Below, in pieces: positions 37,288 through 46,981 of a stretch of DNA of 64,000 nucleotides. Location of the stretch: NCBI GenBank assembly GCA_020049775.1, contig JAGVLO010000005.1, positions 23,898 to 87,897 on the forward strand. The letters are read 5' to 3'. This DNA comes from Alphaproteobacteria bacterium (GTDB lineage: Bacteria; Pseudomonadota; Alphaproteobacteria; Rickettsiales; SXRF01). A program made the position numbers and the translations under genes. Positions within the stretch are counted from its first letter, which is position 1, and the number at the start of each line of letters is the position of its first letter. The notes beneath the pieces were generated by a model. It searched no databases and was not told the DNA's origin. It saw nothing but the letters and a program-made list of their open reading frames with translations.

Positions 37288-38394
37288 ATGCAGATAGGCG
37301 TAATTGCCAACGAAGTAATAGCTTGTTTTAAGCGCTGGTTTCATAAACGCAGCTTCATTATTGTCTCCGAACACAAGGTAAAACATATTTCTATCAGCGG
37401 CGGATTTCAATTTTCGCTGGTGATGGCGCTCGTCGCATGCCTTGTCTGGGCTTCCTATTCCACCGGTAACTTCTATGCCGCGCGCTCGGTACTGAAAGAG
37501 CGCACGCAGGCACTGCGCTCCGTGACCAGTGCAAAAGTGCAGAACAACTTTAACAGCGTGTTTCATGTTGGTCCTGCCTCCACCCGCCATATCACGGGTG
37601 ATGATCCTGAAATCGCGTCGCTCTCGGCGCCGCTGGTGACCCCTTCCGCCCTTGCCAACAACAAAATTTTTGCACGCATCGCCACGCTCGAACACAAGGT
37701 GATCGAGCTTACAAACACCAATGACGCCATCGTACAGCGCATCCGCGACAAAACCGCGCAGCGCATCGACGAGTTGGAGTCCATCATCAAACAGACCGGC
37801 CTCAGCACCAACGACCTGAAGAAAAAGCACGCTGACAAAGCCCCGCCCGCCGACAACAGGAAAGGCGCACAGGGTGGTCCTTACATTCCTGACACCAGCT
37901 TAGAAATGTGGCCACAAGCAAACGAGATGTTCGAAAGCCTCGACAAGCTTGCCATGCTACGCCAGATTATGCGCAACCTGCCACTGGACAAACCTATTCC
38001 CAATGCCGAACAGCAAAGCCAGTTTGGCCACCGCATCGACCCGTTTAACGGCCACCTCGCATTCCACGCTGGCCTTGACCTGACCGGTGCTGACGGCACC
38101 AACACCAAAATCCAAAGCCCTGCCAACGGCAAAGTTATCGCCGCGGGACATAACGGGGCTTACGGCATATCTATTGATATCGACCACGGCTACGGTATCG
38201 TCACCCGCTACGGCCATCTCAGCTCGCTTAATGTCGAAGAAGGCCAGACAGTAAAGAAAGGCGACTTTATCGGTACGATGGGCAGCACGGGACGCAGTAC
38301 CGGCCCGCACCTGCACTACGAAGTACGCTACCATGACCGCCCCATGAACCCCCTTAACTTCATAACAGCAGGACGCTATGTTCCAGAAGAATAA
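37288..38394 (+). CDS. Membrane-anchored M23 (LytM-type) peptidoglycan peptidase
   Basis: 368 residues from ATG 37288, which has GGGAG 6 bases upstream. One transmembrane helix (about residues 40-62), a coiled-coil stretch (about 125-170), then a C-terminal M23 domain with FGHRIDPFNG, FHAGLDLTG (His and Asp zinc ligands) and HLHYEVRYHDRP (catalytic His and ligand His). M23 enzymes cut peptide cross-links in peptidoglycan. The stop lies 17 bp inside the bactofilin gene, matching the known pairing of M23 peptidases with bactofilins in cell-shape control. Confidence 0.93.
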   Translation: MQIGVIANEVIACFKRWFHKRSFIIVSEHKVKHISISGGFQFSLVMALVACLVWASYSTGNFYAARSVLKERTQALRSVTSAKVQNNFNSVFHVGPASTRHITGDDPEIASLSAPLVTPSALANNKIFARIATLEHKVIELTNTNDAIVQRIRDKTAQRIDELESIIKQTGLSTNDLKKKHADKAPPADNRKGAQGGPYIPDTSLEMWPQANEMFESLDKLAMLRQIMRNLPLDKPIPNAEQQSQFGHRIDPFNGHLAFHAGLDLTGADGTNTKIQSPANGKVIAAGHNGAYGISIDIDHGYGIVTRYGHLSSLNVEEGQTVKKGDFIGTMGSTGRSTGPHLHYEVRYHDRPMNPLNFITAGRYVPEE

Positions 38395-38857
38395 CAGCCG
38401 CGCTACCGGTTCCACAGCAGCATCTAAATCAGCCTCTAAAAAAGAGTCTTCACCCTCTGTCATCGCCAAGGACATACACATGCTTGGCAATGTGGTCAGC
38501 GAAGGCACTGTCGATTTTGATGGCAAACTCGATGGCAATGTGCGCTGTGACACATTCGTTGTGCGCAACAATGCTTTCATCAAAGGCGAAATTCTGGCCA
38601 ATTCGGTTTCCGTTTATGGCAAAGTAAAAGGTCTTATCCGCGCTAAAATGGTGCATCTGCACGCTTCCTGCCATGTCGAGGGTATTATCATGCACGAATC
38701 GCTGATTATCGAGGATGGCGCATATCTCGACGGCAAGTGCAAACGTACCGATAAGGTCTCAACCGACGAAGATTCCTCGGATTTCACCTTCGAAGATTCC
38801 TCCAGCTCCGGCAGCAAGGATCCGAAAATATTGGAAAATATCCGCCTTATCAGGTAA
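38378..38857 (+). CDS. Bactofilin
   Basis: 159 residues. A central beta-helix domain (about residues 28-125) with repeating short hydrophobic strands such as NVVSEGTVDFDGKLDGNV and GEILANSVSVYGKVKGLI, flanked by disordered Ser/Lys-rich N- and Ser/Asp-rich C-termini, is the bactofilin pattern. These proteins polymerise without nucleotides and scaffold wall enzymes at the membrane. It overlaps the M23 gene at its start, so the two proteins are made together. Confidence 0.93.
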   Translation: MFQKNNSRATGSTAASKSASKKESSPSVIAKDIHMLGNVVSEGTVDFDGKLDGNVRCDTFVVRNNAFIKGEILANSVSVYGKVKGLIRAKMVHLHASCHVEGIIMHESLIIEDGAYLDGKCKRTDKVSTDEDSSDFTFEDSSSSGSKDPKILENIRLIR

Positions 38858-38885
38858 AATACACCCTACACACAGGGTGCTTCTA

Positions 38886-39446
38886 ATGCGCAGTTTCCTT
38901 ATATTTTTGATGGTATGTATCAGCGTGTTTTGTTTTGTTGAACACGCACATGCAGCTGATACGCAAAAAACAATGACTGGCGTTTTGCTAAAACCACTGA
39001 CGCCGAATGCAGAACGTAGCGGAAAATATTTTCGTCAGCTGACGTCTAAAGAAATAAAAAAACAGCTTATAAGCCGTTACTACAATCCAAAGAATAAAAA
39101 GGACCGTGATGATATTTCAGAGGAATTTATAAAGAGTGCCGGCGGTATCGGTACAGTCGGCGATACGTATATAGAAGGTGATGTCGCAGAACAGCAGGCG
39201 ATGGAACCACAAGTGAATGAATCTCCGCTTAGTATTGAAGAGCCGGAACAAGTGGAACAGACTGAAATCCAACCAACCACACCGTCTGCCGGTGGAATTG
39301 GACAAGTAGGTGGTGGAATAGGCCATGTAACGCTTGGCGATATTGAAAACTCTAATAAGCAAGCCAACGACAAACATGATGTAAAACCGTCAAAAAAATC
39401 CGGGGGTATCGGCGGCGTAGGCGACGCTGGCGTCCAAAGCGAATAG
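38886..39446 (+). CDS. Exported protein with GGIGxVG repeats, unidentified
   Basis: 186 residues with a signal peptide (MRSFLIFLMVCISVFCFVEHAHA, cleavage before ADTQ). The mature part is hydrophilic and probably disordered; a charged segment (KEIKKQLISRYYNPKNKKDRD) is followed by three copies of a short motif: SAGGIGTVGDTYIEGD, SAGGIGQVGGGIGHVTLGD and SGGIGGVGDAGV, separated by Glu/Gln/Pro-rich linkers. No family recognised. It begins 28 bp after the bactofilin gene, so a role in the same envelope complex is possible. The reading frame is open upstream, but the signal peptide fixes the start at 38886. Confidence 0.75.
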   Translation: MRSFLIFLMVCISVFCFVEHAHAADTQKTMTGVLLKPLTPNAERSGKYFRQLTSKEIKKQLISRYYNPKNKKDRDDISEEFIKSAGGIGTVGDTYIEGDVAEQQAMEPQVNESPLSIEEPEQVEQTEIQPTTPSAGGIGQVGGGIGHVTLGDIENSNKQANDKHDVKPSKKSGGIGGVGDAGVQSE

Positions 39447-39483
39447 CACAATTCGAAATAATCGGAGAGTTAGCTACTAGCGC

Positions 39484-39903
39484 TCAAAATGTTTTGCTTA
39501 AATAGATGCGGGCATGACCCATGGGAAAATTATTTACGCGGCCAAATTCTTTATACGCGTGCCTGGCATAAAATTCTGGTGCCTGAAAACTGAAAGTATC
39601 TAAAAGCACACCAATACAACCACGCTCTCTGGCTATTTGTTCGGCTTGTGAAAGTAAGGTTGAACCATAATTTTTTTTTCTAAATGCTTCCGCTACCCAG
39701 AGCCATTCCACCAGCATCCAATTATAGAAACTTCTACCTTTCAGACCCGCTTGAATGTTCCCCGCATCATCGCGACCGACCAGATACAAAGGCTGGTTAT
39801 TGCTGCCACCCGCCATGCTCATATTATACGCCACCAACCCATCTTCGAGTGTTTTTATAGTGGCAGTGTCAGGCTGTGCCTCTTGCACGACTTTTAAAGT
39901 CAT
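39484..39903 (-). CDS. GNAT-family N-acetyltransferase
   Basis: 139 residues. The acetyl-CoA-binding region is WLWVAEAFRKKNYGSTLLSQAEQIARERGC, with the R/Q-x-x-G-x-G/A loop as RKKNYGS, followed by GVLLDTFSFQAPEFYARHAYKEFGR, the typical C-terminal GNAT strands. Substrate unknown. It lies 30 bp downstream of tRNA-Leu on the same strand and may be read through from its promoter. Base composition is more AT-rich than its neighbours. Confidence 0.9.
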   Translation of the reverse strand: MTLKVVQEAQPDTATIKTLEDGLVAYNMSMAGGSNNQPLYLVGRDDAGNIQAGLKGRSFYNWMLVEWLWVAEAFRKKNYGSTLLSQAEQIARERGCIGVLLDTFSFQAPEFYARHAYKEFGRVNNFPMGHARIYLSKTF

Positions 39904-39932
39904 ATACTTAAAGTAAACTCAGATTTTCTAAA

Positions 39933-40017
39933 TGGTGCGGCCGGGGAGACTCGAACTCCCACGCCTCGCGGCGTTACCACCTCAAGGTAGTGCGTCTACC
40001 AATTTCGCCACGGCCGC
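39933..40017 (-). tRNA. tRNA-Leu (anticodon GAG)
   Basis: An 85-nt class II tRNA with encoded CCA. Acceptor GCGGCCG pairs with CGGCCGC; the D-arm has TGGCGAAATTGGTAGACGCA; the anticodon loop TTGAGGT gives GAG; a variable arm (ACGCCGCGAGGCGT) forms the extra stem; the T-arm has GGGAGTTCGAGTCTCCC. One C-A mismatch occurs at the top of the anticodon stem. Confidence 0.96.
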
Positions 40018-40043
40018 ACACGCCATAGACTTAAGGAGCATGA

Positions 40044-40071
40044 CATCTAGCAAATAATATTGTTTTGGCAA
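40044..40071 (-). promoter_or_regulatory. Putative promoter of tRNA-Leu
   Basis: On the minus strand TTGCCA and TAGATG are separated by 16 bases, ending 26 bases before the tRNA 5' end. Confidence 0.4.
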
Positions 40072-40213
40072 GCGTTACCCTCCTGTGTGTATGGCGTTGA
40101 AAGCGGCCAATTTGAATATAGATATATATTACAATGTATTAAACAATAAAATAATCGCTACCTATCGCAAAGCTCTGTAGTATAGATTGACACGAAACCA
40201 AGACGGAATCGAC

Positions 40214-40879
40214 GTGTCAGCTAACGCAAAATACGCAGCACAGCCTGTTGAATGGGTAATATCCGATACGCTGGTGGATTACCCTGCCGCCGTAAGCGAT
40301 ATGGAAACCCGCGTGGAAAACATACTTGCGAGGCAGTCGCCAGAGATGGTGTGGCTACTGGAACACCCGCCGCTATACACCGCAGGCACAAGCGCAAAAC
40401 CTGCCGACCTGCTCGATCATGACCGCTTCCCCACCTTCTATTCCAGCCGTGGCGGCCAATTCACTTATCACGGCCCTGGCCAACGCATTGCTTATGTTAT
40501 GCTCAACCTGAAAGAACGCGCCCTGCCCGGCGAACCTGATGTGCGGCAGTATGTGCAGAAGCTGGAAGCATGGATTATCGGAACGCTGGCGCAGTTTGGT
40601 GTGGAGAGTTTTATACGCGACGGACGTGTGGGTGTATGGACATATGATAAAAAAGGCCGTGAATCAAAAATCGCTGCACTCGGTATCCGCATCCGTAAAT
40701 GGGTGACGTATCACGGCATTGCCATCAATATCTGTCCGGACTTGGGCCATTACACGGGCATCGTTCCCTGCGGCATACAGGAATATGGGGTAACGTCACT
40801 CGCCGACCTCGGCATAAACGCGGGCATCAAAGATGTCGATGCCGCGCTGAAGGCACAATTTACAAAACACTTCGCCTAG
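40214..40879 (+). CDS. lipB: Octanoyl-[acyl carrier protein]:protein N-octanoyltransferase
   Basis: About 221 residues. Moves octanoyl from ACP to lipoyl domains, the first step of lipoate attachment. Signatures are [22 protein letters not shown] with the catalytic Lys, TYHGIAINI and [14 protein letters not shown] with the acyl-accepting Cys. The start is uncertain: GTG 40214 gives a typical N-terminus ([13 protein letters not shown]), while an in-frame TTG at 40187 would add nine residues. The stop overlaps the convergent pccA gene by four bases. Confidence 0.95.
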   Translation: MSANAKYAAQPVEWVISDTLVDYPAAVSDMETRVENILARQSPEMVWLLEHPPLYTAGTSAKPADLLDHDRFPTFYSSRGGQFTYHGPGQRIAYVMLNLKERALPGEPDVRQYVQKLEAWIIGTLAQFGVESFIRDGRVGVWTYDKKGRESKIAALGIRIRKWVTYHGIAINICPDLGHYTGIVPCGIQEYGVTSLADLGINAGIKDVDAALKAQFTKHFA

Positions 40880-42867
40880 GCAGCAAACTTAATCAGAACC
40901 TGATCAACCTGCACGCTTTCCTTGTCACCCACGCAGACCTCGGTAATGGTGGTTTCATGGTCAGCGTAGATGACGTTTTCCATCTTCATCGCCTCAATGA
41001 CTACCAGTTCCTGACCAGGTTTCACCACCTCACCCTTTTTCACCTTCATGCTGACAATAAGGCCTGCAATCGGAGCGACGAGCTGGTCTTTCTTAGTTCT
41101 GTCCTGCGGCTTGGGCATAAACTGTCCAAGCTCAGCCACACGCGGGGTGCGTACTTTTACGATAACGTCCGCACCGCCATAAGTAAGGTTGTAGCCTTCT
41201 TCGAGATGCTTGATCTGCACCGATACCGGCTTGCCGTTGACGGTCGCCTGAAACAGCCGGCGACCAAGAATCCACGATGTTTTTACTGCAATCAGGCGGC
41301 GATTGTGGGTAATGAAAAAGCCATGATCCTGATCAGGGCGCACATAAACCGGATAATCCTCGCCGTCAACATTGACCACCCAGCGGGCGCCAATGGCACG
41401 TTCGCGGCCCGGCGTCTGGTCGCTAATTTTAGCAGCACGCTCGGCATCACGCAGGAAGATGGTGACAGCCGCACCAAGGAACACCTTTGTGGTTTCACTT
41501 GTCAGCTCGGCGCCGATAAAACCGCCCGGATATTCCTGCTCAATAAAGTTTGTGGATATATCACCGCTGACAAAACGCGGATGGCCGAGAATCGCCTCAA
41601 GGAAACTGCCATTATGTGAAATGCCTTCGATGATAAAGGCGGCTAATGCCGATTTCATGGTTTCAATGGCTGAATTGCGGTCATCACCATAGGTGCATAC
41701 TTTGGCAACCATAGGGTCATAAAACATGCTTACCTCGCCACCTTCATAAATGGCGGTGTCGATAAGCACATTTTCCATATGCTGCGGCTCCTGATAGCGC
41801 GTGATGCGGCCTGTAGAAGGCAGGAAGGCGCGTTTCGGATCTTCGGCATAGAGGCGTGATTCAAACGCCCAGCCTTCGAGTTTGACGTCTTTCTGGCCAA
41901 AAGACAGTTCTTCGCCTGCGGCAATACGTATCATTTGCTCAACGAGGTCGATGCCCGTGACCAACTCGGTTACACGGTGTTCTACCTGCAGGCGTGTGTT
42001 CATTTCCAGAAAATAAAAGTTTTTGTCTGAATCCGTGATAAATTCGACCGTACCTGCAGAGTAGTAACCTACTTCCTTGGCCAGTGCCACGGCTTGCTCG
42101 CCCATGCGGCGGCGGGTAGCCTCATCAAGGAAAGAGCTTGGCGCTTCCTCTATCACCTTCTGGTGGCGGCGCTGGATCGAGCATTCGCGCTCACCCAGCC
42201 ATAGCGTGTTGCCCTGCTTGTCGGCCAGCACCTGAATTTCGATATGGCGCGGGTTTTCAAAGAAACGCTCGATGAATACGCGGCTGTCCTTGAAACTCGA
42301 CGCCGCTTCCGACGAAGCATATTTGAGGCCATCGGCCAGTTCTTTTTCATTACGGGCAATGCGCATACCCTTGCCACCACCGCCTGCTGCCGCCTTAATC
42401 ATGACAGGATAGCCTATTTCCTTGACGACCTTCTTGGCTTCATCCACCGAGGAGATAACATCCAGTGTGCCGGGTACAGTCGATACACCTGCTTTCATGG
42501 CGACTTTTTTGGATTCAATCTTGTCACCCATTTTCTTGATGGAATCAGGCGAAGGGCCAATCAGCGTTACGCCTGCCTGTTGCAAGCGGCGCGCGAACTC
42601 TGCGTTTTCAGACAAGAAGCCGTAGCCAGGATGCACGGCCTGTGCGCCACTGCTGTCGATAGCAGAAAGCAAATTATCAACATTGAGGTAGCTTTTCAGC
42701 GACGGTGACGGCCCGATATAAACCGCTTCGTCCGCTTCTTTCACATGCAGGGCGTTGGTGTCGGCCTCGGAATAGACCGCAACGGTCTTGATGCCCATTT
42801 TCTTGCAGGTGCGCATGATGCGCACGGCAATTTCACCACGGTTAGCAATAAGGATTTTCTCGAACAT
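40876..42867 (-). CDS. pccA: Propionyl-/acetyl-CoA carboxylase biotin-containing alpha subunit
   Basis: 663 residues. N-terminal biotin carboxylase ([20 protein letters not shown] at the start, [27 protein letters not shown] for [36 protein letters not shown]), a linker with the BT domain, and a C-terminal biotinyl domain with the biotin lysine in [10 protein letters not shown]. The partner beta-subunit gene lies upstream in the same operon; its sequence and this subunit's length favour propionyl-CoA as substrate (methylmalonyl-CoA route), with acetyl-CoA not excluded. Confidence 0.95.
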   Translation of the reverse strand: MFEKILIANRGEIAVRIMRTCKKMGIKTVAVYSEADTNALHVKEADEAVYIGPSPSLKSYLNVDNLLSAIDSSGAQAVHPGYGFLSENAEFARRLQQAGVTLIGPSPDSIKKMGDKIESKKVAMKAGVSTVPGTLDVISSVDEAKKVVKEIGYPVMIKAAAGGGGKGMRIARNEKELADGLKYASSEAASSFKDSRVFIERFFENPRHIEIQVLADKQGNTLWLGERECSIQRRHQKVIEEAPSSFLDEATRRRMGEQAVALAKEVGYYSAGTVEFITDSDKNFYFLEMNTRLQVEHRVTELVTGIDLVEQMIRIAAGEELSFGQKDVKLEGWAFESRLYAEDPKRAFLPSTGRITRYQEPQHMENVLIDTAIYEGGEVSMFYDPMVAKVCTYGDDRNSAIETMKSALAAFIIEGISHNGSFLEAILGHPRFVSGDISTNFIEQEYPGGFIGAELTSETTKVFLGAAVTIFLRDAERAAKISDQTPGRERAIGARWVVNVDGEDYPVYVRPDQDHGFFITHNRRLIAVKTSWILGRRLFQATVNGKPVSVQIKHLEEGYNLTYGGADVIVKVRTPRVAELGQFMPKPQDRTKKDQLVAPIAGLIVSMKVKKGEVVKPGQELVVIEAMKMENVIYADHETTITEVCVGDKESVQVDQVLIKFAA

Positions 42868-42876
42868 ATGTTTTCT

Positions 42877-43254
42877 CTACTTTGCTTCTACACTTGAAAG
42901 TTTCTGAGCAATCCCGACACGCCTGTCCAGCACCAGTGCCAGATGGCTTTTGCCCGGGTTGCCCTTGTGATAATAAATTTCTGCACCCTGCCCTTCCTGT
43001 AGCGAGTGCCACAGGTCGGCATATTCTACTTTTTCTTCCCCACTATACTGCTTGCCGTCCACACTGTAGCTGTAACGCACCCAGTGTTCGACATTTGTAG
43101 GCTGGTCCGCACGCAGGCGGCGCTCCTCTTTAGCGGTCAGCGTACCAGTCACCTTGCCTGCCTTATCAAGGAAGGCCTGATACTGCCTGCCCTGCGCAAT
43201 AATCACCGCAACGACAAGACCCGCCAGCAGCAAAAGGATGAAAATAATTTTCAT
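42877..43254 (-). CDS. Small DUF3592-like anchored protein within the pcc operon
   Basis: 125 residues: an N-terminal membrane helix (IIFILLLLAGLVVAVIIA), then a soluble beta domain with VRYSYSVDGKQYSGEEKV and EIYYHKGNPGKSHLA, the strand-turn pattern of DUF3592. It lies between pccB (6-bp gap) and pccA (9-bp gap) and must be co-transcribed with them. Function unknown; a related protein without carboxylase neighbours is encoded near 13.3 kb. Confidence 0.72.
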   Translation of the reverse strand: MKIIFILLLLAGLVVAVIIAQGRQYQAFLDKAGKVTGTLTAKEERRLRADQPTNVEHWVRYSYSVDGKQYSGEEKVEYADLWHSLQEGQGAEIYYHKGNPGKSHLALVLDRRVGIAQKLSSVEAK

Positions 43255-43260
43255 GCGTGC

Positions 43261-44799
43261 TTAGAGCGGCAGGTTATCGTGCTTCTTCCACGGATTCGTA
43301 ACCTGCTTGTGGCGCAGGATCGACAATGAACGGCAGATGCGCCAGCGTGTATTTTGCGGACGAATAACATCATCGAGGAAACCGCGCGACGCCGCCACGA
43401 ACGGAGAGGCGAACTTTTCACGGTAGTCATCGATGAGTTTCTGTTGTTCTTCATCGTTAGCGTATTTGCCACGGAACACGATTTCCACCGCGCCCTTGGG
43501 TCCCATCACCGCGATTTCGGCAGACGGCCATGCGTAATTGATATCACCGCGCAAATGCTTGCTGCTCATCACGTCGTACGCGCCGCCGTAAGCTTTGCGG
43601 GTAATGACGGTGATTTTCGGCACGGTCGCTTCGGCATAAGCAAACAGCAGCTTGGCGCCATGTTTGATGATGCCGTTATGCTCCTGGTGAGTACCCGGCA
43701 TAAAGCCCGGCACATCCACAAATGTCACCAACGGAATGCTGAAGGCATCACAGAACCGAATGAAACGCGCGGCCTTGCGTGAGGAATCAATATCAAGACA
43801 GCCTGCCATTTGCGTTGGCTGGTTGGCGACAAAGCCCACCGTGTGGCCTTCCATGCGACCAAAGCCTACGATGATGTTCTTGGCATAGTCTGGCTGGGTT
43901 TCAAAGAAATCACCTTCATCTACCACGCGCTCCAGAAGCTCTTTCATGTTGTAGGGCTTGTTAGCGTTTTCAGGCACCAGCGTATTGAGCGACATTTCCA
44001 CGCGGTCAGCGGGGTCATAGGTCGGGCGTACCGGCACGCCGGAACGGTTGCTAAGCGGCAGAAAGTTGAACATGCGGCGCACCTGAAGCAGCGCCTCGAT
44101 GTCGTTGTTATAGGCAAGGTCAGCCACGCCGGTCTTGCTGGTGTGGGTATCAGCACCGCCCAGATCTTCCTGTGTCACGATTTCGTGAGTTACGGTTTTG
44201 ACAACATCAGGGCCGGTCACAAACATGTAGGACGTACCGCGCACCATGACGATGAAGTCTGTCAGAGCCGGTGAATACACCGCACCACCCGCACACGGAC
44301 CCATGATAACGGAAATCTGCGGGATAACGCCCGAGGCAAGCACGTTGCGCTGGAAAATTTCGGCAAAACCGCCCAGCGAATCCACACCTTCCTGAATGCG
44401 CGCACCACCGGAATCTAGCAGACCTATAACCGGCGCGCCCACTTTCATGGCCATATCAAGGATTTTGCAAATTTTCTCTGCGTTGGTTTCAGACAGCGAA
44501 CCGCCCAGTACGGTGAAGTCCTGACTGTAAACGAATACAGTACGGCCGTTGATGGTGCCGTGGCCGGTAACGCAGCCGTCGCCCGGGACCTTGTTGTCTT
44601 CCATGTTGAAATTCGTGCAGCGATGCTCCACAAACATATCGTATTCTTCGAATGAATCCGGATCCAGCAACACCTCGAGCCGTTCACGCGCCGTCAGCTT
44701 ACCCTTGGCGTGTTGCGCCTCGATGCGCTTGATACCACCGCCATCACGGGCGCGGTCACGCTTCTGTTCCAGCTGGCTGATGATAGAATTGGTCTTCAT
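43261..44799 (-). CDS. pccB: Propionyl-CoA carboxylase beta subunit
   Basis: 512 residues from ATG 44799 (GGAA site upstream; the frame is open 24 codons further but the added residues are not family-like). Carboxyltransferase subunit with the two crotonase-like halves: [19 protein letters not shown] and [16 protein letters not shown] form the CoA-side oxyanion hole; [19 protein letters not shown] and [16 protein letters not shown] form the biotin side. It transfers CO2 from carboxybiotin on PccA to propionyl-CoA. First gene of the operon. Confidence 0.96.
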   Translation of the reverse strand: MKTNSIISQLEQKRDRARDGGGIKRIEAQHAKGKLTARERLEVLLDPDSFEEYDMFVEHRCTNFNMEDNKVPGDGCVTGHGTINGRTVFVYSQDFTVLGGSLSETNAEKICKILDMAMKVGAPVIGLLDSGGARIQEGVDSLGGFAEIFQRNVLASGVIPQISVIMGPCAGGAVYSPALTDFIVMVRGTSYMFVTGPDVVKTVTHEIVTQEDLGGADTHTSKTGVADLAYNNDIEALLQVRRMFNFLPLSNRSGVPVRPTYDPADRVEMSLNTLVPENANKPYNMKELLERVVDEGDFFETQPDYAKNIIVGFGRMEGHTVGFVANQPTQMAGCLDIDSSRKAARFIRFCDAFSIPLVTFVDVPGFMPGTHQEHNGIIKHGAKLLFAYAEATVPKITVITRKAYGGAYDVMSSKHLRGDINYAWPSAEIAVMGPKGAVEIVFRGKYANDEEQQKLIDDYREKFASPFVAASRGFLDDVIRPQNTRWRICRSLSILRHKQVTNPWKKHDNLPL

Positions 44800-44911
44800 A
44801 GAAATTCCATGTTTATGTATTTCAACTGCATTATTCTCTTCTACAGGCGGTTTCTTTTTAGCAAGGATCATAGGTCCTATCCATCATAGTTTCAGCCACC
44901 TAGTAAGCAAT

Positions 44912-45622
44912 TTATGCGGCCTCAAGCAAGCGTAAAAAATGGCTTGCGGCCAATATATCATTTTTAAGCCTCTGCGCCCTGCTTTCCGCCTCGGGATCAT
45001 GGCCCCAGGCCTCGGCTTGCGTGTCCTCCTCAAGGCGTGAAAGCTGGAAGGCTTTTTCGCCGTCCACATGGCCTTTGACCACCGCCAACGCCAATATCAT
45101 GGAAGAACAGCAGGATGCTAGCACACTAGCCGCTGAAAGCCTCATAATATCCAGTTTTTCAAACACTTTCCTGAAGCCTGCCTGCACTTCCGGCGGCTGG
45201 TCTATGGGCATAATGCCCTGCGTAACCTGAAATTGCGCCCCCACCACCGCGCCAACCCAGGCCAGTACTGGGTCCCATTGCTGCTTCTGGCGGTCAGCAA
45301 GTTTACGGTTTTCACCGGTATCGCGGTAGGAAAGCGTGTCGGTATCCACATAGACCAGCAGCGCCTCGATAATGGCTTCTTCTTGTCCGGCTATGCGGTC
45401 TATGGCCGTATAGGCCAGCGAGGTCAGCGGATGGCTGGAGGGCGTGAATTTAGGGTTGGTTGCCCATTCTGCGCAAATAGCCTTCGCCAGTGCCTGCGCG
45501 GGTAGCACAAATGGATGTTTACCCGGTGTCTGCATCACCTTGCCGTTAGCGCAAACCGCATGTCCGGACGCTTCAGGGGCAATAGAAAAATCAATCTTGG
45601 GAGCAACGGGTTTGTTCTGCAT
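44912..45622 (-). CDS. ATP12-family F1-ATPase assembly chaperone
   Basis: About 236 residues from ATG 45622. Features of the ATP12 family: an N-terminal strand segment (GHAVCANGKVMQTPGKHPFVLP), DPVLAWVGAVVGAQFQVTQG and the helical C-terminus with KAFQLSRLEEDTQAEAWGHDPEAE. ATP12 binds unassembled F1 alpha subunit in mitochondria; in bacteria it is essentially limited to Alphaproteobacteria, which supports the taxonomic reading. The gene follows the pseudouridine synthase by 4 bp. Confidence 0.9.
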   Translation of the reverse strand: MQNKPVAPKIDFSIAPEASGHAVCANGKVMQTPGKHPFVLPAQALAKAICAEWATNPKFTPSSHPLTSLAYTAIDRIAGQEEAIIEALLVYVDTDTLSYRDTGENRKLADRQKQQWDPVLAWVGAVVGAQFQVTQGIMPIDQPPEVQAGFRKVFEKLDIMRLSAASVLASCCSSMILALAVVKGHVDGEKAFQLSRLEEDTQAEAWGHDPEAESRAQRLKNDILAASHFLRLLEAA

Positions 45623-45626
45623 GCAA

Positions 45627-46583
45627 TTATTTTTTTGGCACATCAATGCCAAGTGCCTTGAAGCTGCGCTGCATATGTGGTGGCAGCGGCGCAGTTATAT
45701 CCACCGCTTTCTGGCGACCGATAGACGGAATCACAATGCGGCGTGCATGCAGGTGCAGGATGTTTTCCACGCCCAGCCCCTTGGCGGCATTCATGCTGCC
45801 GCCGTATTTATGGTCGCCGAGGATTGGGCAGCCAATCGCCATCATATGCACACGCAGCTGATGCATGCGGCCGGTGATAGGCTTGAGCTCTATCAGCGCA
45901 AATTTGCGCGCCAGCGTATCAATCACGCGGTATTCGGTAACAGCACGTTTTCCTTCTTCCTCGTCAACACCCACATGCTCGAATCCTTCGCCGAGTTCAG
46001 ACTTGGACAGAGGCAAATCAATCTTTCCGGATAATTGCAGCGGCGCACCGACTGTCAGCGCCCAGTAGGTTTTTTCTATGGTTTTATCGTAAAAACCTTT
46101 TGCCAGCTGTGCCGCCGCTCTCGCGCTACGCGCCAGCACCAGCACGCCGCTGGTGTCGCGGTCGATACGGTGGGTAAGCTTGGGGCGTTCCGTGCCGTCA
46201 AATTTCAAACCACCGAGCATGGAGTCAACACTTTTGGTGATTTTGGTGCCGCCCTGAACAGCAAGGCCTGCAGGTTTGTTGATGATGATGAGGTTACTGT
46301 CGCGGTGGATCACCCATTTGCGGATTTCGGCCTGTTGCTCTTCCGTGGCTTCTGCACGCAACTTGGGTTTTGGGCTATCCTTAAGTTCCATCTCGGGGCA
46401 GGTGATCACCTGTCCTGAGCGCACCCTGTCCGACGTTTTGGCCTTGTGGCCGTCAACACGCACCTGTCCTTTGCGCAGGTGCTTCTCCAGCATAGCGTGA
46501 GGAAAGCCCGGGTAATGGCGCTTGAACCAGCGGTCCAGCCGTATGTCGTCGTCGTCGTCGGTAATGGTGTGTTGTGCGGGCAT
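45627..46583 (-). CDS. RluC/RluD-family pseudouridine synthase
   Basis: 318 residues. An N-terminal S4 RNA-binding domain (IRLDRWFKRHYPG, then LRKGQVRVDGHKA) precedes the catalytic domain with the nucleophilic Asp in THRIDRDTSGVLVLAR and the later KPITGRMHQLRVHM. It isomerises uridines in 23S rRNA; RluC-type specificity is the likelier because of position and length, but cannot be fixed. It is 8 bp downstream of crcB. Confidence 0.93.
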   Translation of the reverse strand: MPAQHTITDDDDDIRLDRWFKRHYPGFPHAMLEKHLRKGQVRVDGHKAKTSDRVRSGQVITCPEMELKDSPKPKLRAEATEEQQAEIRKWVIHRDSNLIIINKPAGLAVQGGTKITKSVDSMLGGLKFDGTERPKLTHRIDRDTSGVLVLARSARAAAQLAKGFYDKTIEKTYWALTVGAPLQLSGKIDLPLSKSELGEGFEHVGVDEEEGKRAVTEYRVIDTLARKFALIELKPITGRMHQLRVHMMAIGCPILGDHKYGGSMNAAKGLGVENILHLHARRIVIPSIGRQKAVDITAPLPPHMQRSFKALGIDVPKK

Positions 46584-46591
46584 GGCAATCT

Positions 46592-46981
46592 CTAATAGGC
46601 AACAAGGCGAATCAGGTACATACCTGCAATAAACGCAAGTAGCGATACAATAAACGAACCAAGCACATAAAGTATGGTTTCAACCAGCAACCCTTTTTCC
46701 ATCAGCATGAAGGCGTCCATAGTGAAGGTTGAAAAGGTGGTAAATCCGCCAAGGAACCCCACCGCCAGAAGCAATTGCAGGTCGCGCGCGCGCGCAGGCG
46801 GCATGGTGGCAATAATCGCTATAACCACGCCTAGCAGAAACGAGCCAAGCACATTGGCTGCGAACGTTCCATACGGGAATGATGGTGACAGATAACGCGA
46901 AACACTCACCATCAGCATATAGCGGGACATGGAACCAAACGCCCCGCCTACCGCCACATATGCAAGACTGAGCATGGTCAT
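46592..46981 (-). CDS. crcB: Fluoride ion channel CrcB/Fluc
   Basis: 129 residues with four hydrophobic helices. The signature residues are NVLGSFLLG and GGFTTFSTF, which hold the central Na+ and line the fluoride pore of the dual-topology dimer, and GGAFGSMSRYM near the N-terminus. The ATG at 46981 overlaps the stop of the Do-type protease gene by four bases, fixing the start; no fluoride riboswitch precedes it because the protease gene is directly upstream. Confidence 0.94.
   Translation of the reverse strand: MTMLSLAYVAVGGAFGSMSRYMLMVSVSRYLSPSFPYGTFAANVLGSFLLGVVIAIIATMPPARARDLQLLLAVGFLGGFTTFSTFTMDAFMLMEKGLLVETILYVLGSFIVSLLAFIAGMYLIRLVAY

Noticed and set aside
46592..46981. Fluoride riboswitch upstream of crcB
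   Set aside because: The protease gene overlaps the crcB start, leaving no leader.
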